From Setophaga petechia (taxonomy: Eukaryota > Chordata > Aves > Passeriformes > Parulidae), in contig JANCRA010000061.1 in assembly GCA_024362935.1 (NCBI GenBank), forward strand, positions 620,001 to 684,000: a DNA stretch of 64,000 nt, in the 5' to 3' direction. Of the stretch, positions 13,301 through 21,739 are shown piece after piece (the first letter of the stretch is position 1; the number at the start of each line of letters is the position of its first letter). The translations under genes and the position numbers were made by a program. The notes under the pieces are model-generated. The model saw only the letters and a list, made by a program, of their open reading frames with translations, was not told the DNA's origin and made no database searches.

Positions 13301-15032
13301 CTGTCCTTCTGTGCACACGCTGCAGCCCCTCCATGACTTTCTGCTTGCCAGGGGCCCACAAGTGCACACAGCACTCCAGCTGTGGCCGCAGCGCTGCCCA
13401 GCACAGGGCCACGCTCACTGCCCTGCTCCTGCTGCCCCACTGCTGCTGACACAGGCCACCATGCCCTTGGCCCCCTGACCACACGCTGCCTCATCTTCAG
13501 CTGCTCAAGGCCGCCAGCCCTGTGGCCTTTTGGCCCACACAGCTCCCCAGCCACAAAGGTGCTCTTTTGTCTTAAATTGCAGCCTCCACCATTTCAAGAG
13601 GTCCTTCCTTTTCCACAACCACATCTTATATGTAGATATTATAAGATTTTATAGGAATAGAATTCTAAGGTAATCTTAATTTAAATGGTGTAATACAACT
13701 CTACAGGAATTTGCTCTTAGTTAAATACTCCACCCTATGTGCTCTAGGAAACAACGTTGTCTTTGAAAAACTCAATTTGTAGTTCTTCAAAGCTCTGAGA
13801 TGGAAATTAAAAAATTACCTCTTTTTCCTTTGATTTTTTTTTGTTGCTGTCATGAAAAAAGATTTTCTGCCAACCTTCCTAACTGGCCCTCTATATTCTA
13901 CTGCCACTGGCCAAGCTCACATCTTCCTCTACAATGCTTAAACACCAGGACCATGAAATGTTCCTTTCTCACTCACCTCAGGATCAGCACCGCTGAACAC
14001 ACGCCTCAGGTGACCTGTAGTGGGCAGGGGGAAATGAGCCAGATGCTGTGAGAAAACCGCCTGGGCTGCTGAATCCCACAGAACAAGTCAACCCAAACCG
14101 AGATGATTTCCCGTTTCACAACATCTCTCCAGGAGACACATTTCACTCACACAGCCAGCAAGAGATCAGGTCAATAATCTTTCTTTTGCCTACACTTTGG
14201 CCTGTTTTGCCAGTAAATGACTAAAACATGACCAAGAAAATGCAGGTTTTTTTTTTTTTTTTAACACTCAAGGCTCCTGTTCTACCAAAGACCTAAAACA
14301 GCTTCTATAATTCTCTTTTTCAGGTACTTTTTTTTTAAATCAGTTGCATGCACCAATTCTCATTAACTTGCTGGAAATGCTTGCCCAGAAAAGCTTCCCC
14401 AAAATCCTCCTGAGCTGTGGCAGTTCTTTGTGAAACAGTACAGCAGCAGCTCCAAGGTTCAGGAGCAGACACTCACTTCTTTGGAGTTTGCATTTCATTG
14501 CAAAGGGAAGATCACTATTTTAGCCCTCAGCAGAGGGTCAAGTTAGACAGTCAGATCCTTTCTAGAGAAACAGTAGAAAGAATGAAACTCTCCCTGAATT
14601 CTGGAAACAACTGCAGAGTTTTTAGAAGGCCTTCCAAGAAGGTCTGCCAGTCTACATTTTCAAAGGTGTCTTGCTTGTCCCAGAAAACTGAGGAAAGGAC
14701 AGATTCTGCTGCCACAAACTCTCCCGTGGAGGGAACAGAAGCCCTGCAGGTTCCCTTGCAAATACTGCCCCTGTGGCTACAGACACCCCCTATTGAGCTG
14801 AATGTCTTGACAGGAGCTTTACCAAAACAGTGGCAACCTAATGCTCTTTCTGTTTCAAAATCAGACACTCAGCCACTAAAAAAGAGCAGGGAGAAATACA
14901 AAAGCCACGTTAGGCTACACCTTAACCTAAGCAGAAGGGAAACCTCTACTTACGTGTGAAGTGTGTAACGTAATAGATGGAATAAGCAACGCCATATGCA
15001 GCAAAAGCTGCAGTGGCCAAATGGTGAAACAT
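604..15032 (-). CDS. PAK-like serine/threonine kinase with coiled-coil N-terminal half, no CRIB seen
   Basis: Sixteen exons were located by splice sites and matching phase: 15032-14954, 14014-13977, 12633-12508, 10864-10733, 9290-9156, 8877-8740, 8679-8545, 8263-8222, 8118-7860, 6053-5987, 5301-5253, 4484-4372, 3722-3605, 2913-2814, 2413-2217, 865-728, plus an uncertain tail to 683 or 604. They give about 622 codons before the tail. Residues 1-39 hold a hydrophobic N-terminus, 40-125 two repeated Pro/acidic modules, 126-275 coiled coil, 276-361 a Ser/Gly/Ala-rich linker, and about 372-622 the kinase domain. By homology the kinase is PAK group I, which normally phosphorylates cytoskeletal and signalling targets after Rac/Cdc42 binding. 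No CRIB motif occurs in the exons read, so regulation must differ. Songbirds are known to carry expanded PAK3-like families; this is probably a member. The exon chain is seen in sequence, but transcription and the full 5' end are not shown. Confidence 0.78.
728..6053 (-). CDS. PAK-type kinase domain (seven exons of the same gene)
   Basis: Exon 6053-5987 carries [11 protein letters not shown] and joins exon 5301-5253 ([16 protein letters not shown]) to complete a GSGSFG glycine loop. Exon 4484-4372 begins VAIKKINLQ, with catalytic Lys about residue 404. Exon 3722-3605 has the hinge [10 protein letters not shown]. Exon 2913-2814 has HRDVKSDN (catalytic Asp about 494). Exon 2413-2217 has ADFGLSAQ, the activation-loop Thr in RRCTLAGTP, then MAPQ and [12 protein letters not shown]. 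Exon 865-728 has [10 protein letters not shown] and ends KELLQ. All motifs needed for catalysis are present. The conserved APE glutamate is Gln (APQ). Exon boundaries and phases follow a PAK-type pattern, and exon lengths 67, 49, 113, 118, 100, 197 and 138 bp keep the frame throughout. No stop or frameshift was seen. Introns hold nothing recognisable. Confidence 0.88.
7330..7446. repeat. A-rich low-complexity tract with C run
   Basis: Runs of AAAAC-like words lead to a C9 run and a poly-A of about 17 bases at 7428-7444. It sits in the intron between the linker exon and the first kinase exon. Confidence 0.7.
7860..9290 (-). CDS. Coiled-coil and linker exons of the PAK-like gene
   Basis: Five exons: 9290-9156 (45 codons, [23 protein letters not shown]), 8877-8740 (46 codons, [16 protein letters not shown]), 8679-8545 (45 codons, [18 protein letters not shown]), 8263-8222 (14 codons) and 8118-7860 (86 codons plus 1 base; Ala run, [22 protein letters not shown]). 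The first four are phase 0-0, which allows gain, loss or duplication without frameshift. The E/K/Q/L-rich heptad character predicts alpha-helical coiled coils, probably for dimerisation. The last exon ends in phase 1 and fits the kinase exon at 6053 exactly, which ties this block to the kinase rather than to a separate gene. The source protein of the coiled coil was not recognised. For 8679 the acceptor chosen is the second of two overlapping AGs because only it keeps phase. Confidence 0.72.
9407..9670 (-). other. Possible decayed coiled-coil exon
   Basis: The minus frame reads [20 protein letters not shown] and then [19 protein letters not shown], similar in character to the neighbouring coiled-coil exons. 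No good donor follows and the frame continues into unrelated sequence, so it may be a dead exon of the PAK-like gene or chance. Confidence 0.25.
10298..10350. repeat. (GATA)n microsatellite
   Basis: About 13 uninterrupted GATA units lie in an intron of the PAK-like gene. Confidence 0.95.
10733..10864 (-). CDS. Pro/acidic module exon, second copy (PAK-like gene)
   Basis: A 44-codon phase 0-0 exon (acceptor CACAG, donor GTAAGT) encodes [19 protein letters not shown], then an acidic stretch and [14 protein letters not shown]. The acidic run followed by PPSV resembles the acidic/PPPV segment upstream of the kinase in group I PAKs, which supports common origin with the kinase. It is nearly identical to the exon at 12508-12633 except at its 3' end. 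Confidence 0.72.
11476..11840 (-). mobile_element. CR1-like LINE fragment
   Basis: The minus frame contains [20 protein letters not shown] followed by [16 protein letters not shown], the post-RT pattern of avian CR1 elements (R-P-x-L-E-x-C-V-x-x-W-A-P). It is truncated at both ends. The same fragment occurs at 13236-13560, so insertion predates the intragenic duplication. Confidence 0.6.
12508..12633 (-). CDS. Pro/acidic module exon, first copy (PAK-like gene)
   Basis: A 42-codon phase 0-0 exon, flanked by CACAG and GTAAGT, encodes [19 protein letters not shown], an acidic run and [15 protein letters not shown]. It precedes the 10733-10864 exon in the transcript and arose with it through the 1.2-kb intragenic duplication described separately. 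Both copies are open, so both may be used. Confidence 0.72.
13236..13560 (-). mobile_element. CR1-like LINE fragment (duplicate)
   Basis: Nearly the same sequence as 11476-11840, including the frame [18 protein letters not shown] on the minus strand. A short internal stretch is missing relative to the first copy. Confidence 0.6.
13977..15032 (-). CDS. N-terminal exons with hydrophobic leader (PAK-like gene)
   Basis: Exon 15032-14954 starts with ATG and encodes [20 protein letters not shown] and more hydrophobic residues, then donor GTAAGT in phase 1. Exon 14014-13977 (38 bp) completes an Arg codon and adds [12 protein letters not shown]. The hydrophobic run followed by basic residues (R, H, RR) looks like a signal anchor or membrane-associating helix, which would tether the kinase to a membrane. 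The start was chosen because it is the only in-frame ATG before the acceptor-linked chain; a further upstream 5' exon cannot be excluded. Confidence 0.6.
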
Positions 15033-15492
15033 TGTCACTTTTGAAAGTTAGGTAAATAATAGAAGAAACAAGGCTCTTGTCAGTCGGCAGCTGCCCACTG
15101 ACAAAGGCGCCAAGCAGGGAAGTTCTGCTCTGAGCAAGGCCTAAGTCTGCTCTGGCACTCAGGCCTTCCGTGCACCAAGGCAACCTTCTGATGTCACTAT
15201 GACGACGTGGCAACCATGCCTGACATCACAAAGCAAATGCACTCTGTTGCTCTGTGAGTTTATGCAAAGCAATAACCAACTTTCCCTAGAGCAAACACAA
15301 AATAGCCAAGGAAGTTCTCCTCTGTCATAAAGCAGCACAAATTCTCCTCATGGGCCAAACCCCGGGTTTCAGGGGATCCAGGAGGAACTCCAAGAGTGCC
15401 CCAAGCACCTACAGCCTGTACCTCAGCTGAGCACTCAGATGGGACACAAGCAAAGGAAACCAGACCAAGAAAATGGCGCACAGCAGTGCAGA

Positions 15493-15906
15493 TGTGAGAA
15501 ATGACTCTCGCTTTTACCATTTTAAAGGTTTATTAAACCTTAACAAAGGAATGAATAAAGAAAAACTGTAGCATTGAGAGTCTCCATGACTAGCTGCCAT
15601 GTACTCATCTACAAGAAGGATGCTCTGCCTTTTATACCCTTAGCTCCTCCAAAACTTTTGTCAGTCAACTCTTTCTCTGCTGTCCATTGCTGGAGATTAC
15701 TTTCTTGCATCTTGACTGGAGGTCAGGTGTTGTTACAGCCTGCCTGCTGGTCACAAGCCAGCCCTCCCCAAATGCCCTGACTACCAAGGCTATTACAAGG
15801 GGGAGGGGAAAGTAGACTATGGGGGAGGATATATTACAATGTCATCACTACACATTTGAACATCCGCATAACATCTATTTCTTAATTGTCAGAGTCAACC
15901 ATTACA
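15493..15906 (-). mobile_element. ERV LTR, sense to the PAK-like gene
   Basis: On the minus strand the segment has a TATA box (15636-15630), an AATAAA (15534-15529) about 100 nt later, and TG/CA-like ends. It is clearly homologous to the plus-strand LTR at about 26220-26705: both share a CTGACCTCCA-TCAAG block, a GACTGACA block, GGGTATAAAAG, and GTTAAGGTTT-ATAAACCTTT near the end. No target-site duplication was found, so the boundaries are approximate. No internal retroviral sequence is attached, so it is solo or truncated. Confidence 0.65.
15630..15636 (-). promoter_or_regulatory. TATA box of the LTR, candidate promoter for the PAK-like gene
   Basis: TATAAAA on the minus strand in a GGGTATAAAAGG context, about 600 bases upstream of the ATG at 15032 and in the same direction. 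The match to the homologous LTR at 26544-26550 supports it as the LTR's own TATA box. Use by the host gene is inference. Confidence 0.5.
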
Positions 15907-17530
15907 TTACTGATCTAGAACACACAGAACCAGGAGAGAAAGCACTGTTGGCATCACAGTTGAAATCCTCCCTAACAAATCTCCCCACATATTTGCACAT
16001 TTATTGGACATGCCCAGGCCTCTGGTGCATGTACATCTCTGCCTTTATTCCCCTTTGGCAGCAGTCGAACTGGCAGCATCTGCCCGCCTGCAGCAGCTGC
16101 TCCAGGCTGGGAACGCCACCGGCGGTGCAGATTTCCAGAGGCTTCTGTGTGCCAGGAGAAGCCAAGGCAGGAGCGGGTTGAACGGTGCTGGCGCTGCTGC
16201 TGCTGCTCTGTGCCAGAGAGCCCCGGCTGGGCAGGGCACGGTGCCCACTGCGCTGCGGGCTCTTTCTCCTGCCACAGCTGGGCACACCTGGGAACAAGGC
16301 ATGACAACTTGTGGGCAAACCAAGGGGTTTCTGGGGCTGCACTGCTCTGCACACACCCAGGACACCTGCAGCACAGAATTTTAATCCTCAAACAGGGGAA
16401 CCAGAGGGAAACAGCTGGAAAAGATTTCATTTGAACCTTTCTTACCGGTTCAACGGAAGTCTTCAAAATGAACATTACCAAGCAGGGCCCAATCCCTGCT
16501 GCCAGCTCAGGGTTAGAAAGGAGGCAATACTTGATTCAGTGCTGGGTGTGTGGGGAATCATTTCCCTAATACGGGCACACCCAGCAATCTCACTTACTAG
16601 TTTGTATCCATGGATCTAAGACATATTCAATACTTTGCTGAAACTCACAGGTAAATATTCCCCCAAATGCTTTGATTTTCTGATTGATACTTATTGATTT
16701 ATTGACACTTAAATCACTTCTCAAAATCTACTGACATGAGAATACGAGTGTCCTGCAGGTCCCTGCTGGTCATGGTCACAGGTTCAGGAGGAGACCCATG
16801 CACACAATAACCCAGGGCAAAACTGGGCTTGCAAAGCAAATTTATTCTATTAGTTGCAGTAGCAAATAAGACATACCCACCCCTGGATTCCTAAAAATCT
16901 GCTGAGCAGTGGAAGGAGATGGAGCGTGGTGCTCGGCAGCAGGGGCAGGTAGGCAGTGCACTTTCAGGACATCCCCTGGATCAAAACGCTGTGCATCTCA
17001 TCCTTCTCACCCTTATGGCTCAGAACCAGGCCTTGTATCTCCTGTTCAGGGGTGGAATTTCCCAGTTACGGCATCAGCTCACACATGGCTGGCATTTGAG
17101 ATGAGGGCAATGAATCAAGGATTTAAAAGAACTGGAAGAGTTAAAATTTTAGCAAGATTTAGTTAGGGGGAAAGAGTAGAGCAAGAAGAGTAGAAATAAT
17201 AAGGGACAGTTAATTCTCAGCAGATAAGGTAGTTAAGGCTAGGGTAATATATCACTTGCCTGTCTTTACTATGTTTAAAGAAGCAGGATGAGATGAATGG
17301 ATGGATTTCTTTGTGACAAACAAGAGGACTGTAGCCTGCACCTGGGCCCCAAAACTTCAGCTGTAGCCAAGGGGTATGAAAGCCTGCCAACAGCTCATAA
17401 GTAAAGAGGTCAAACTGAGGAAGATGTCTTGGCCTTCATCAGAAGGAGACCATTCCCCACTTTCAAACCCACCAACCCATTTGAAGTGAAAGACTGCAGA
17501 AACGTGAAGGAACTTTGGACTCAATTATAA
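15907..17530. other. No gene recognised
   Basis: Mixed sequence with a GC-rich stretch (16050-16380, including GCTGCTGCTGCTGCT) and no frame with a recognisable family. It may include more retroviral debris before the LTR end at 17744. Confidence 0.5.
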
Positions 17531-17539
17531 CACATTTTA

Positions 17540-17744
17540 ATACAAAGGGAGGTCGGTGGGGTTACCTAATGAATATGTATTAGGTTTTTTGGGAACTATA
17601 TGACTATGTAAGACATTTTTAGATAAGCAGAGAGCCAGTGATTCTTCACAAAAGTGTTTAGGAGATGACTCCTCGTGTGCCTGGTGCTGTAATAAACATA
17701 CCACCTTCTAACGTGAACTGTGGCGAGTTCTATTCCACACTTCA
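17540..17744 (+). mobile_element. 3' portion of an ERV LTR
   Basis: It contains a polyadenylation signal AATAAA (17691-17696) followed by a U5-like segment ending ACTTCA, directly abutting a primer-binding-site-like sequence. The 5' end of the LTR was not found; U3 probably extends upstream. Confidence 0.5.
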
Positions 17745-17762
17745 TTGGTGACCGCGGCAGGA
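17745..17762 (+). other. Retroviral primer-binding-site-like sequence
   Basis: TTGGTGACC immediately follows the LTR end. TGGTGACC is the start of the Trp-tRNA-type binding site used by alpharetroviruses; later bases differ. No gag reading frame follows. Confidence 0.4.
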
Positions 17763-18479
17763 ACGCTTCTCTGCTCCAGCAAGAACAACCAGGCTGTGGA
17801 CGTCTCTGGGCACTGCCAGGACATTCCTTTCCTGGAGGCACCTCCGCTCTCGGCTGTTCCTTGTGGGGGACAGACAAGACTGCTGGGACTGTGGAGAAAG
17901 GGAATGTTGAACTCTGTATAAAGTAACCCGTAAGGCATACGCAGGGGAAGGGCTGTTCACAAGTCACACAGAGATGTCCTGCGCACAACGTACGCCTGTA
18001 CAGTTTGATTTGGGTCTGGCTGCTGGCAGAAAGGATTTGCTGTGTCAATAATGACCTGCTAGCAATTCTGGGGTGAACTGAGCAAATCCTGTTTTATTGC
18101 TGCTATTTCTCCTGTGTGCTGTAATTGTGGTTGTGTTTTCAGTGGGTGATGTTTGAGGAAGATGATGGGGGTGGATGCTGATGTGGTGGATGGTGTGTGT
18201 TGTGTTGAGAAAAGTGAGCACTCTGTCCCCTCATAAAGAGATACTCCTTTCCTGGTGAGCTTGTGTGTGTGGACTTTCTAATTGCAGGGGTGGTATTCCC
18301 TGTGACACCTGGTGCTTGGGTATATAGGGGGGTTGAGTGGTTTTTCTCCCACATTGCAGTCATTTGGGACTGTATGATTGTGTTTGGGGAGATTTTAGGA
18401 TTTTGTTTGCAAAAGGTGCAGGAATTTATGCATAAAACTACAGTGTGGTGATTTATGTATGTTGAACTAGTGTAGTTCC

Positions 18480-18690
18480 TTTCTACTGCCCCCCTCCCCC
18501 AGGGTTTAAAATCTACCACCACGAGGTGGGCGCTCTCTTTCCTCTCCTGGACATTCTCTTTCCTCTCCTGGACGCTCCCTTTCTCTCCTGGAGTTGTTCT
18601 CCATTAAAGCTGTGGGACTTTGGTCCTGAGAAGAAAGAGAGCCTCTCGTCTTTTGCTTTTGTCCTTGTCAGTGTCACTGGGGTCCAGAGC
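18480..18690 (+). mobile_element. LTR-like segment with short tandem repeat
   Basis: Contains TTTAAAA, three copies of an 18-20 bp CTCTTTCCTCTCCTGGAC-like unit (about 18533-18592), ATTAAA (18603-18608) and a CT-rich stretch ending GTGTCA. The layout resembles R-U5 of an LTR. No partner LTR was found in the window. Confidence 0.3.
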
Positions 18691-18939
18691 TCGCCAGACT
18701 GATCCCCCAAGAGGTGAAAACCCACAAACGGCCCCACATACACAGCTCAAAAATTGGCCACATTTCTGATGGACTGGGGTGTTTGCCACACTTTTGGAAT
18801 TCCATATTCCCACACAGCTCAGGCACTTGTTGAAAACCCACTAGGCACTCTCTTAAACCCATTCTAGATCAACAAAAGGAAGAGTGGCCCAAGCAACACC
18901 TCTGATAAGGTTGAGCAAAGCTTTAGATGTCTTTATATT

Positions 18940-19215
18940 TTGAAGAGCTCATTTGCAGCACCTAATCCTCCAACTTTTGGACACTTTTCAAATAGCGCAC
19001 AGGCAAAACTGAAAGAAAATCCTTCAGTTTTGTTTAGAAACCTTGAGTTAGGACAAATTGAAGGACCATTTCCACTAATCACTTGGAGCAAAGGGTGTCC
19101 TTGTGTTTGCACAGGTGCCGGACCTAAGTGGGTCCCCACGAAGGAGGCGAAACCGTCTCCTACACAAGAGCGCACCAACAATTCCACCAGCAGGGAAATG
19201 AGCACGCAGACATGA
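18940..19215 (+). pseudogene. Retroviral pol remnant: integrase C-terminal domain
   Basis: An open frame with GQIEGPFPLITW, CVCTGAGPKWVPTK and a basic/Thr-rich tail matches the layout of the integrase DNA-binding domain of alpharetrovirus-like elements (G-x-I-x-GP, TW, C-V-x-T, GPxWxP). Upstream pol is missing or unreadable, so this is a 3' remnant of a provirus. It is followed by env, the expected order. Confidence 0.65.
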
Positions 19216-19465
19216 GCCGCACGGAGAAACTACGGATCATGCCAGACGTTCCCTGTTCAACCTGGGAAAGCTACAAATCTTGAGTTTGATGTTGATTTTT
19301 GGACTGTGAAAATGGTTTGTATCATAGAGCTCTTTCAGCAAAAGCATGGTGTCCATTGTGTTCAAAAGAATTCTAAGATATCCAAATTTGTAAAAATTGA
19401 AGGTTGGAGGGACAGTTTAGTGCCCTATAGTTGGCCAGTGTCTGAACAAGTGCTAAAAGATTTGC

Positions 19466-20909
19466 TTGAGAACTGAAATAGATGGGGAAGCTTTTGCCAA
19501 AAAGCAGCTGAACAGGAACATGGAGTTTGATCAGATGATATACTGGTACTTGTTGGTTTTGCTTGCTTGCTTTTGCAGTGCATATATGCCTGGGGATCAA
19601 CCAAAAATGAATGTTTGCCTTGCTTTAGCCAAGTCAGCAGGTTCAGACACCATGTGTTTGACTAGTTTGATCCCAGACAAATCCTTTGTGACCTGTTTGG
19701 TCGGTGTGCCAGTGCCAGCCAAGAGGTGGCCAATACCCAACCATGACAAATATTGGTGTGAGGCTGCCAATGAGACCAGTCCATAACCAGCTGGCATCAT
19801 TGGACCCCTGATCTTCTTAAAGCACCTTCTGAACCTCAAGAATTGGAATTCTTGCTTTATTTCTAATAGAATTTTGTGCTGAGTTTCAGTACCAGGGAGA
19901 TCCACAGTTAAGTGTTACTCCCCATCATCCTGAGGACAGATACTCAAGTTTGTGGTGCAATTGTACTACCCAGTGTCCCCTAAGGGTGAAAATGCTGACA
20001 AGTAGATGACCTAGATGAGTCCCCACGACAAGGAGCAACAGAATATTGGCTTCTTTGTGGAGACAGAGCCTGGCAGGGCATTCCCTCAAAAATTAAAGAT
20101 GGCCCATGTAGCATCAGACAACTGACTGTGATAGCAGCTATTGTTGAAAAAGCCATCAAGAGAAAACACAGAGAAAAAAGATTTGCCCCTCATTATGATG
20201 AAAATTGTAATAGCAATTTCAGACTCCAGGGCCCTGCAAAATGAGTTACATCCACTTTATTTCTACATCAACTTTATTTCTACATCAACTTGCCTTGAGG
20301 GATGCATTGAAACCATTATACCGATTGGGGTGTTGGCTGAAGAAAGAAGACAGTGCTACTTCCATTGCAATTACGGACATGATGACTGATGTTAGTGTAG
20401 TCAGACATGCAACCTTAAAGAACAGAGCAGCAATTGATTTTCTTTTACTGGCACATGGACATGGTTGTGAGGAATTTGAAGCATTGTGTTCCATGAACCT
20501 GTCTGATCACTCTGAAATCATCCATAAAAGCATACAAAAGCTGAAAGATTTGACAGCTCCAATTAAAGAAGATGGTGGGTCATGGTCAGATGATTTGTTC
20601 CAAGGATGGAGCTTTGCATCTTGGCTAAGGGAACTTTGTAAAATAGGTCTCTATGTACTGGGTGTTTTGGTAGTGATACTAGTAGTAATACCTTGCATAC
20701 TTCAGTGTGTACGACAAATGATGGACAAAACTCTCAAAGAAGTTTTTATCACACGAGAGAGAGAGGTAGGAAATGGATTCACAGAGAGTTCTCAAAATCT
20801 CACACAAATGGTGGATGAAGGTATAGACATGGAGGATGGTTTTGAATTAAGACCTTGGAACAGACAAGACTTTTTTGGAACAATGACTAGTAATTGCTAT
20901 CAGACATGA
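19466..20909 (+). pseudogene. Retroviral env remnant, alpharetrovirus-like
   Basis: The 5' part has a leader-like hydrophobic run (YWYLLVLLACFCSA) and a short surface-subunit frame that stops at 19786. Later a basic cleavage-like RKHREKR precedes the transmembrane subunit. The frame 20241-20909 stays open and holds the conserved ectodomain (AAIDFLLLAHGHGC, CEEFEALC), a glycosylation-like NLS, and a membrane-spanning helix (YVLGVLVVILVVIPC) with a cytoplasmic tail. A 17-bp tandem duplication (20254-20287) breaks the frame near the start of this subunit, and the surface subunit is largely lost. The second Cys of a CX6CC-type motif appears as Ser. It is an inactive fossil. Confidence 0.75.
20254..20287. 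repeat. 17-bp tandem duplication inside env
   Basis: ACTTTATTTCTACATCA occurs twice back to back. Since 17 is not a multiple of 3 it shifts the env frame. Confidence 0.9.
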
Positions 20910-21106
20910 CTTATGCCCTTTGAACTGACTGGACTTTCACAGCATTAAAATTGCTGTGTTGGAATATAGCAAGGCTTAATGCGAGTAAAAAGGATGCTTT
21001 AAGCAAGTAATAAGCAGGTAGACTATAGTAAAGCTATGAAATGCAAGGTAGTCAATAAGCAACACGGTTACAAAGGTTTCTTTTTAGTTGTACCAAGAGA
21101 GGGAAT

Positions 21107-21658
21107 TGTGGGAATCCTTCAAATCAGAGAGTTTTGGGAAAGCTGCCAAGGGCAGACCTCAGAGACAGCAGAACTGCAATTCGAGCTAAGCAGCAGCCAT
21201 AAGATTTGTCAGCAGAAATCTTCTATAAGAAGTAGAAAAATAAGGACAAATAGAACAATGGTCTGTGTATTAATGCTTGGCTAGAATAACTCCCTAAGCT
21301 TCAAAAAAGTACCTCTAGCAAGATATTAGGAACTTCTAAGCTTAATAATGGAGCTCTGTGCATTGTGTTTTAAGGCTTACAAGCAGGTATTGTATTCAAA
21401 ACAAGGAAGCGCTCTTTTAACAAAAGGTACGTGTGCTTCTAGTGGTTGGATAGAACTACTGTCAATATGCCTCTGCTTTGTGTGATTGGTCAAAAAACTT
21501 TTCAAGTAAGTTGAACCATTAAGTTCTTTGTCTGCTGCCAGGGACATAAGCTGCTGGCATCTTCCCATTGTCATAACCATGGAATGAGACTGATGCTGGA
21601 AAACAAACAGCTCGAGCTGCGTTCCTCAGCAGTCCCGACCCGTTCATGATTCGTACAT
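21107..21658 (+). mobile_element. Probable 3' LTR of the env-bearing provirus
   Basis: A purine-rich AGAGAGGGAAT (21096-21106) precedes TGTGGGAATCC, a typical polypurine tract/LTR start, and the segment ends near GATTCGTACA. The CCAGGGACATAAGCTGCTGGC and CATTGTCATAACC-like words look like avian class II LTRs. No target-site duplication was confirmed. Confidence 0.5.
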
Positions 21659-21671
21659 AGACCCCGGGCAG

Positions 21672-21738
21672 CAATAGAATATAGAATATTCTATTGAATA
21701 TAGAATAGAAAATAGAATACAGAATATAGAATATCTAT
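21672..21738. repeat. ATAGAATA-type low-complexity repeat
   Basis: Imperfect repeats of ATAGAATA/TAGAATA directly follow the LTR. Confidence 0.85.
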
Positions 21739-21739
21739 G

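Larger units (their letters stand above)
12398..13620. repeat. Intragenic duplication, unit 2
   Basis: This is the partner of 10622-11870. The order of exon, intron words (for example the TGGAAAAGTG block) and LINE-like fragment is the same, with small indels. Similarity is high in the exon and LINE part and lower between. Confidence 0.8.
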
